Source: Pseudo-nitzschia pungens (lineage: Eukaryota > Bacillariophyta > Bacillariophyceae > Bacillariales > Bacillariaceae). Taken from it: DNA of 64,000 nt. The stretch spans positions 6,564,501 through 6,628,500 of the forward strand of contig CM074760.1 in the NCBI GenBank assembly GCA_037355855.1, given 5' to 3'. How positions within the stretch are numbered: position 1 is the stretch's first letter; every line of letters starts with the position of its first letter. Positions 59,859 to 64,000 of the stretch are shown piece by piece. The position numbers were made by a program, and so were the translations under genes. The notes beneath the pieces were generated by a model. That model saw only the letters and a program-made list of their open reading frames with translations. It made no database searches and was not told where the DNA came from.

Positions 59859-62469
59859 ATGACATCGTTGGCGAGACAGAAAAGGAATAGCGCCGGTCGT
59901 GAATGTGGAAGGAGGTCAGCCGAAAATAGCCAACTTAACATCAGCTCAAACTCCTCAAGCGCAATGGACTTGGCATTGGCAACACTGCAACCGCTGCGGG
60001 ATTTGGCTCGGAATTGGGATGTAGACGTCGCCTCATGGTAAGCACTTTATGACACGACGAAAGACGGTTTTCCACAGGAGGGTTAGATTCATTTCGTTCG
60101 TTTGTTAAATTTGTTATTTTTCTTACAATTTTTTAATTTGTGACACTTCTCAATACAAACAAGTTTGGAAGAATACCTTCAGGAACTAGCGGGAATTCAT
60201 CCCCATCAACTCAAACGGATGGCGGCAGGGGGCTCAGAAAGTAATCCACACGCAACAACTGAGAACGAAGTTCCAAACTTTGCACACGCCGCATTGATTC
60301 TTCAGAATTCCTCTAATGTTTATGGCCGAAAGGTTGAATATCTTTATTCTCTCGTATATAAGGCACTCGATGAATTCTTTCAGGCATCTAAGGTAGCCTC
60401 TTCCTCAAGTCGGAACTCTCGAAAGACTAAATCAGTAGATGCGGACGTTGACGAGTTTTTTGAGTTCGATCCACACGAATGCTTTCTCTTGCTTGACGAT
60501 GTAGTGCCAGAAGATTTGACACCGACACATCGAAAAATCAACCTTAAGGAAGAAGAAGACGATAGGGGAGAAACTCGAGATAGAATGAGTTCAGTTGGAC
60601 GTGGTGCTCCTGGATCAGTCAACAACCGCAGCCAAAACATAAACAACATGACACGACTTTCTCTGGGGGGACTTTCCGTCACACGAATGGAAAGGAACAA
60701 TTCTTTTACAAACGGAAATATTTCCTCCCAACAGCAACAACGAGCTTTACTCGGAATATTGAATAATGGGAGTTTGAGATTGATGAGTGGTCATTGTGAT
60801 GTGAGAGATGATGGAGTGTTGCTGATGCCCGGATCGCAAGGTCTGAATTCGAAGAATCACAATAGTGGTAATTTTGCCGACGTTGCCAACAATCCCGATA
60901 ACAGCTTGAATGGTAGACTGCAAAATGCTATAAGTTGCAGATCACCGACAGAGGAGGGCATGGATTCGGGTCCTAGAAATCTTTTTGACAATAGCTACAT
61001 CGGCGATGCCTGTGAAGACCATAGTGATGGACCGGGCTTTATCATGAATGACGATTTCGAAAACGACGGTGACGTAAACATGCCATGTGCGCAAAGCGAG
61101 CAAAGCGTAGAAGATACTTGTGCGCTGGCTTCATCACAACATTCATCGACGAAGAGAGTTGCATTTGCAGACTCTGTTGAAGACGATCTGGGGAAGAAGC
61201 ACAAACGTCAACAGACAAAGATGCAGAAGAAGGATCCATGGCGACTCCTTGATCCCCATTATCTCGGAGATTCATCATATACACCGAAGCCACTGAGGAG
61301 AGGCAAAACCTATCGATTACCGGGAACAATTCTTCAACCTCCTTCGGAGTGCGTCACAGGTTCTAGCACGACTCGCTCAACGAAACCGGAACGCCGGTCG
61401 ATAGTTCAGCCGACTTTGAGACCAAGCCTAGCGATCGAAAATTTTCGTGTCACGATGGGGAAGCAACTGGAACCCTCGCAGAAAATATCCTATCGTGGCC
61501 TTGCATACGGAGACGAGTTTTTGTACGTTGCGAAGGAAAATGCCAGACTGAAGGCTGCAAAGCGTAGGGAAGAGCGCAAACGCGAGCAAAGATTGAGCAC
61601 AGCAGCACTGGGTGAGGGTGAGAAGAAAAAAGGGAATTTCGGTGAAGACAACAACAATAATTATGACGATGTGTATGATGATGGCGACTATGGGGATGGG
61701 TTTAATTTTGGAGGAGGGGAGAATGATGATCACGATGAGGATCATCACAATCACACAGCGGGGAACTCTGGATTGGTGGATCTGGAAGACGCTTTTGGCA
61801 ACAGAAATGTAAACCAGTACGATGCGAGTCAACATCAAGGTAAGGTGGTACTTGCGTTGGCGTGCATTCGTATGTTGAAATTTTGTCTCTTCCATCCAGG
61901 TGTACGAGTCGTTAACATACACTTCTTAACGATCCTAAATCATCACTTTCAACACTTCAGATTCGAACGATGGACAATCATTCGAGGAATTATGTCGTGC
62001 TCATATCCAAGCATTTGCAAAGAGCGCTCAGAAATTTGCCCTCACGACGAAATTGACCGAGCGTATCAGCCATTGGCAAGCGCACCTAGCGCCAATTCTT
62101 GAGGAAGAAGAACGAAAAGCTAGTTTTGACATACATAGGTATTCTGAAATGCTGTTAGAGTCCTCGATAGAGGCTGTACGAGAAAACAAACGTAAAAGTA
62201 TGAACGAAAACGAGAAGGTGCACAAAGAAGAAAGCTTGAATAAAAATGCTAACTCTGTCGAATTCCGAAGTGTGGCTGAAGGATGCTCGCAGAGCGACAT
62301 TTGTCGATTGTTCTTGGCAAGTCTCAGCCTCGCAAATAGCGGTAATTTGCACATCGAAGAAGATGCACTCGAATACCGATTTGAGATTTTGTCCACTAAG
62401 GTGGATAGGCCCATGGAAACCTACCGTGCGCCAAGTTCTAGCACTAGTACTAGTGGTGTTCAAAATTGA
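59859..62469 (+). CDS. NCAPH2: Condensin II subunit CAP-H2 (kleisin), 3 exons
   Basis: Gene model join(59859..60037, 60164..61839, 61961..62469), 787 residues. Donors GTAAGC and GTAAGG, acceptors CAAG and TCAG, all in phase. The N-terminal part has the CAP-H2 signature: LRDLARNWDVDVASCLEEYL, then FAHAALILQNSSNVYGRKVEYLYSLVYKALDE. The middle is Ser/Asn/Asp-rich and contains a PWRLLDPH motif near residue 405, also typical. The C-terminal winged-helix region (about 620-690) reads SFEELCRAHIQAFAKSAQKF ... ISHWQAHLAPILEEEE, again family-specific. CAP-H2 bridges SMC2 and SMC4 and recruits the HEAT subunits of condensin II, which starts chromosome condensation in the nucleus. The internal Asp/Asn-rich stretch (GEDNNNNYDDVYDDGDYGDG) is unusual. 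The first exon's start was placed at the ATG nearest the conserved block. Confidence 0.9.
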
Positions 62470-63776
62470 AAAGATTTGAGAAAGTCAGACGACCGTACAA
62501 TCCATGGCCTGTGCCATACGCATTCGGCGTGCTATTGGATCCTTGGTTTAGAGTTAATCGTATTGAGATGTAGGTGTTGTAGAAATCTTTGCTGAACAAT
62601 TTTTGCCTATAAAGTAGTCATGAATGCTTTCAAAATGATGCATCTGTGGCAAGCAACTACACCTATGAGGTGCTGTATTCAAAACAAAAAACCACGAAGA
62701 ATTATTACTTCGTATATGTTGTTGGTCTGGCTGTTATGGTGATGCATTAACACCAGAGTGCTATGGTTTACAGGTAATTTTTTGAAAGACCCCCAACTAA
62801 GACAGAAAATTCAGTTAGGCGCACTGTTCATCACGAGAGATGAAATGGTCAGTTGGACAATTGATGACTAGTACTAATAGAAATGACAACAGAGGCGCCA
62901 TTGTTCAATACACTAAATATTACGAAGTACGAAGTAAGCCTTATTACGTAATACGAAGTACTATTATGATTAAATAATTACTTCGTATTATTTTGTAATA
63001 CGGGTAACCTTACGAGTACCTCGTAGTAGCTGGCAGAATCGTATTTTGTTCTATAGAGCATTCAAAAGTACGAGCTACTAAGGTTACGTGGTGGTGTGTC
63101 CGATACCGTTTTGGATGTTTTAATAAGTTTACGGAACGAACTTGCATGAGAAAAAAAAATCATCATACCTATTTTTCTTGGTACTGTATACAAGTAACAT
63201 TCCTTGCACCAACATTTGTATCCTTCTTCATTCTATTTTTATCATTGTCGGCGGAATCTCCGACCAAAAACACGTGACAAAATAGGCTATATTCAATATC
63301 AAAGCAAGGTTTTACGTTGATGATTATCTTATGTGACACCAAGACAACATCATCATATTCTTGCGACCTGTCTTCACGTGAGCGCGATGATAAGTATTTT
63401 TTTTAATTTATGTTCCCATGATTAGCTGGCGCTCAAATTCGGATTTTAATGCCGAAAATAATATTGCCGCTTAAAAGCGGCAATATAATTTTTGTTTACA
63501 GTAACTTACCCATGGAAAAGTCGCAAGAGGAGTTGAAAGTACAGTATCTTTGTTTCGACAAAATCAACAAAATGTTATAGTGAAAACAAAAGATTGTCGT
63601 CGGTTTCAGCGTAACTGATAATCCTTTACGTTGACACAAGACGGTGCCCATCATTCAGTCACAACTCCTAAATTCAACAAACGCAAACGGGACGAACGTT
63701 TCGAAGCATCAAATCCATTTTTGTCAAACGTATCGGTGAGCACAAATTCAATATCACACAGGGGAAGTGGCCGACA
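62470..63776. other. 1.3-kb intergenic DNA
   Basis: AT-rich with TACGAAGTA/TACTTCGTA words at 62920-63030 and a 12-bp perfect hairpin at 63461-63486. Probably includes the promoter of the PSGI-repeat gene. No RNA gene seen. Confidence 0.45.
63461..63486. repeat. 12-bp perfect hairpin
   Basis: ATATTGCCGCTT, a 2-nt AA spacer and its exact reverse complement. Lies about 290 bp upstream of the PSGI-repeat start codon. Could be a cruciform-forming site or terminator-like; no function shown. Confidence 0.8.
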
Positions 63777-64000
63777 ATGTCTCTAATTCGAGTAACGACC
63801 ATCCTGATTGCCTTCGTTGGCATTGACGTCGCACTCGCGACTGTACCTAGTATGGTACCGAGCATGGTTCCAAGCGGCATTCCCAGTGGCATTCCCAGCG
63901 GCATTCCCAGTGGCATTCCCAGCGGCATTCCAAGCGGCATTCCCAGCGGCATTCCCAGTGGCATTCCCAGTGGCATTCCCAGCGGCATCCCTAGCGGCAT
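63777..64000 (+). CDS. Secreted PSGI-repeat protein, 5' part only
   Basis: The frame starts at ATG 63777 with a signal peptide (MSLIRVTTILIAFVGIDVALA), then TVPSMVPSMV followed by about eleven perfect or near-perfect tetrapeptide repeats P-S-G-I, and continues past the window edge. On the DNA level the unit is 12 bp (CCCAGCGGCATT with silent AGC/AGT changes). Low-complexity Pro/Ser repeats of this type are common in secreted or cell-wall-associated diatom proteins. The length, any later domain and the function cannot be read from here. The opposite strand is also open across this repeat but is only its shadow. Confidence 0.8.
   Translation, partial: MSLIRVTTILIAFVGIDVALATVPSMVPSMVPSGIPSGIPSGIPSGIPSGIPSGIPSGIPSGIPSGIPSGIPSG
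63870..64000 (+). repeat. 12-bp tandem repeat encoding PSGI
   Basis: About eleven tandem 12-bp units running off the window edge; the third base of the Ser codon alternates AGC/AGT between units. Confidence 0.9.

Noticed and set aside
63674..64000. Minus-strand frame of PLGM repeats
   Set aside because: Complement of the PSGI repeat. The plus strand has an ATG followed by a signal peptide, the minus strand does not.

Overview
This window is nuclear DNA from a diatom (stramenopile), most likely a pennate one. The evidence is a plastid-targeted protein with the ASAF transit motif, a secreted gametolysin-type (M11) metalloprotease with Pro/Thr linkers and Cys-rich tail domains, a secreted protein made of PSGI repeats, a multi-pass membrane protein with a C-G-x-C-G-x-C-S motif, and short GT-AG introns (about 80-340 nt). 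Most genes are single-copy housekeeping genes separated by AT-rich intergenic DNA.

Layout. 1-8 kb: a small secreted Cys-rich protein (-), a UBE2J2-like ubiquitin-conjugating enzyme (+), a divergent histone H3 (-)/H4 (+) pair with identical 3' stem-loops, and a three-exon plastid fibrillin/PAP protein (-). 8-16 kb: the G-patch/KOW splicing factor GPKOW (+), a frame-broken SWIM/RING-like locus (-), a nested pair of non-autonomous DNA transposons, and a five-exon polytopic membrane protein (+). 16-23 kb: a long perfect hairpin, a small unknown ORF, and a complete Ty3/gypsy LTR retrotransposon with identical LTRs and perfect 5-bp target duplications. 23-34 kb: repeat-rich, largely gene-free DNA holding the M11 metalloprotease (+) and a solo LTR of the same retrotransposon family. 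34-49 kb: an ERV41/46-like ER-Golgi protein (+), a SNF2 ATPase with a PHD finger (-), a sister copy of one transposon family, and a four-exon p300/CBP acetyltransferase (-). 51-64 kb: a C2-domain multi-pass membrane protein (-), a mitochondrial 2-oxoglutarate/malate-type carrier (-), condensin II subunit CAP-H2 (+), and the start of the PSGI-repeat secreted protein running off the right edge (+).

Functional theme. Chromatin is over-represented: H3, H4, p300/CBP, a SNF2 remodeller and condensin II. These genes are scattered on both strands and look like chance neighbours rather than a cluster. The most notable signals are the shared histone 3' stem-loop, the nested transposons with their clean sister copy, the in-frame TGA between gag and pol, the receptor-like membrane protein, and a recurring intergenic vocabulary of short GTAAGGTTAC / TACTTCGTA / TACCGGTA words that is scarce in exons. 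Exon boundaries were read by eye from GT/AG sites, phase continuity and protein-family continuity; no transcript or database search was available.
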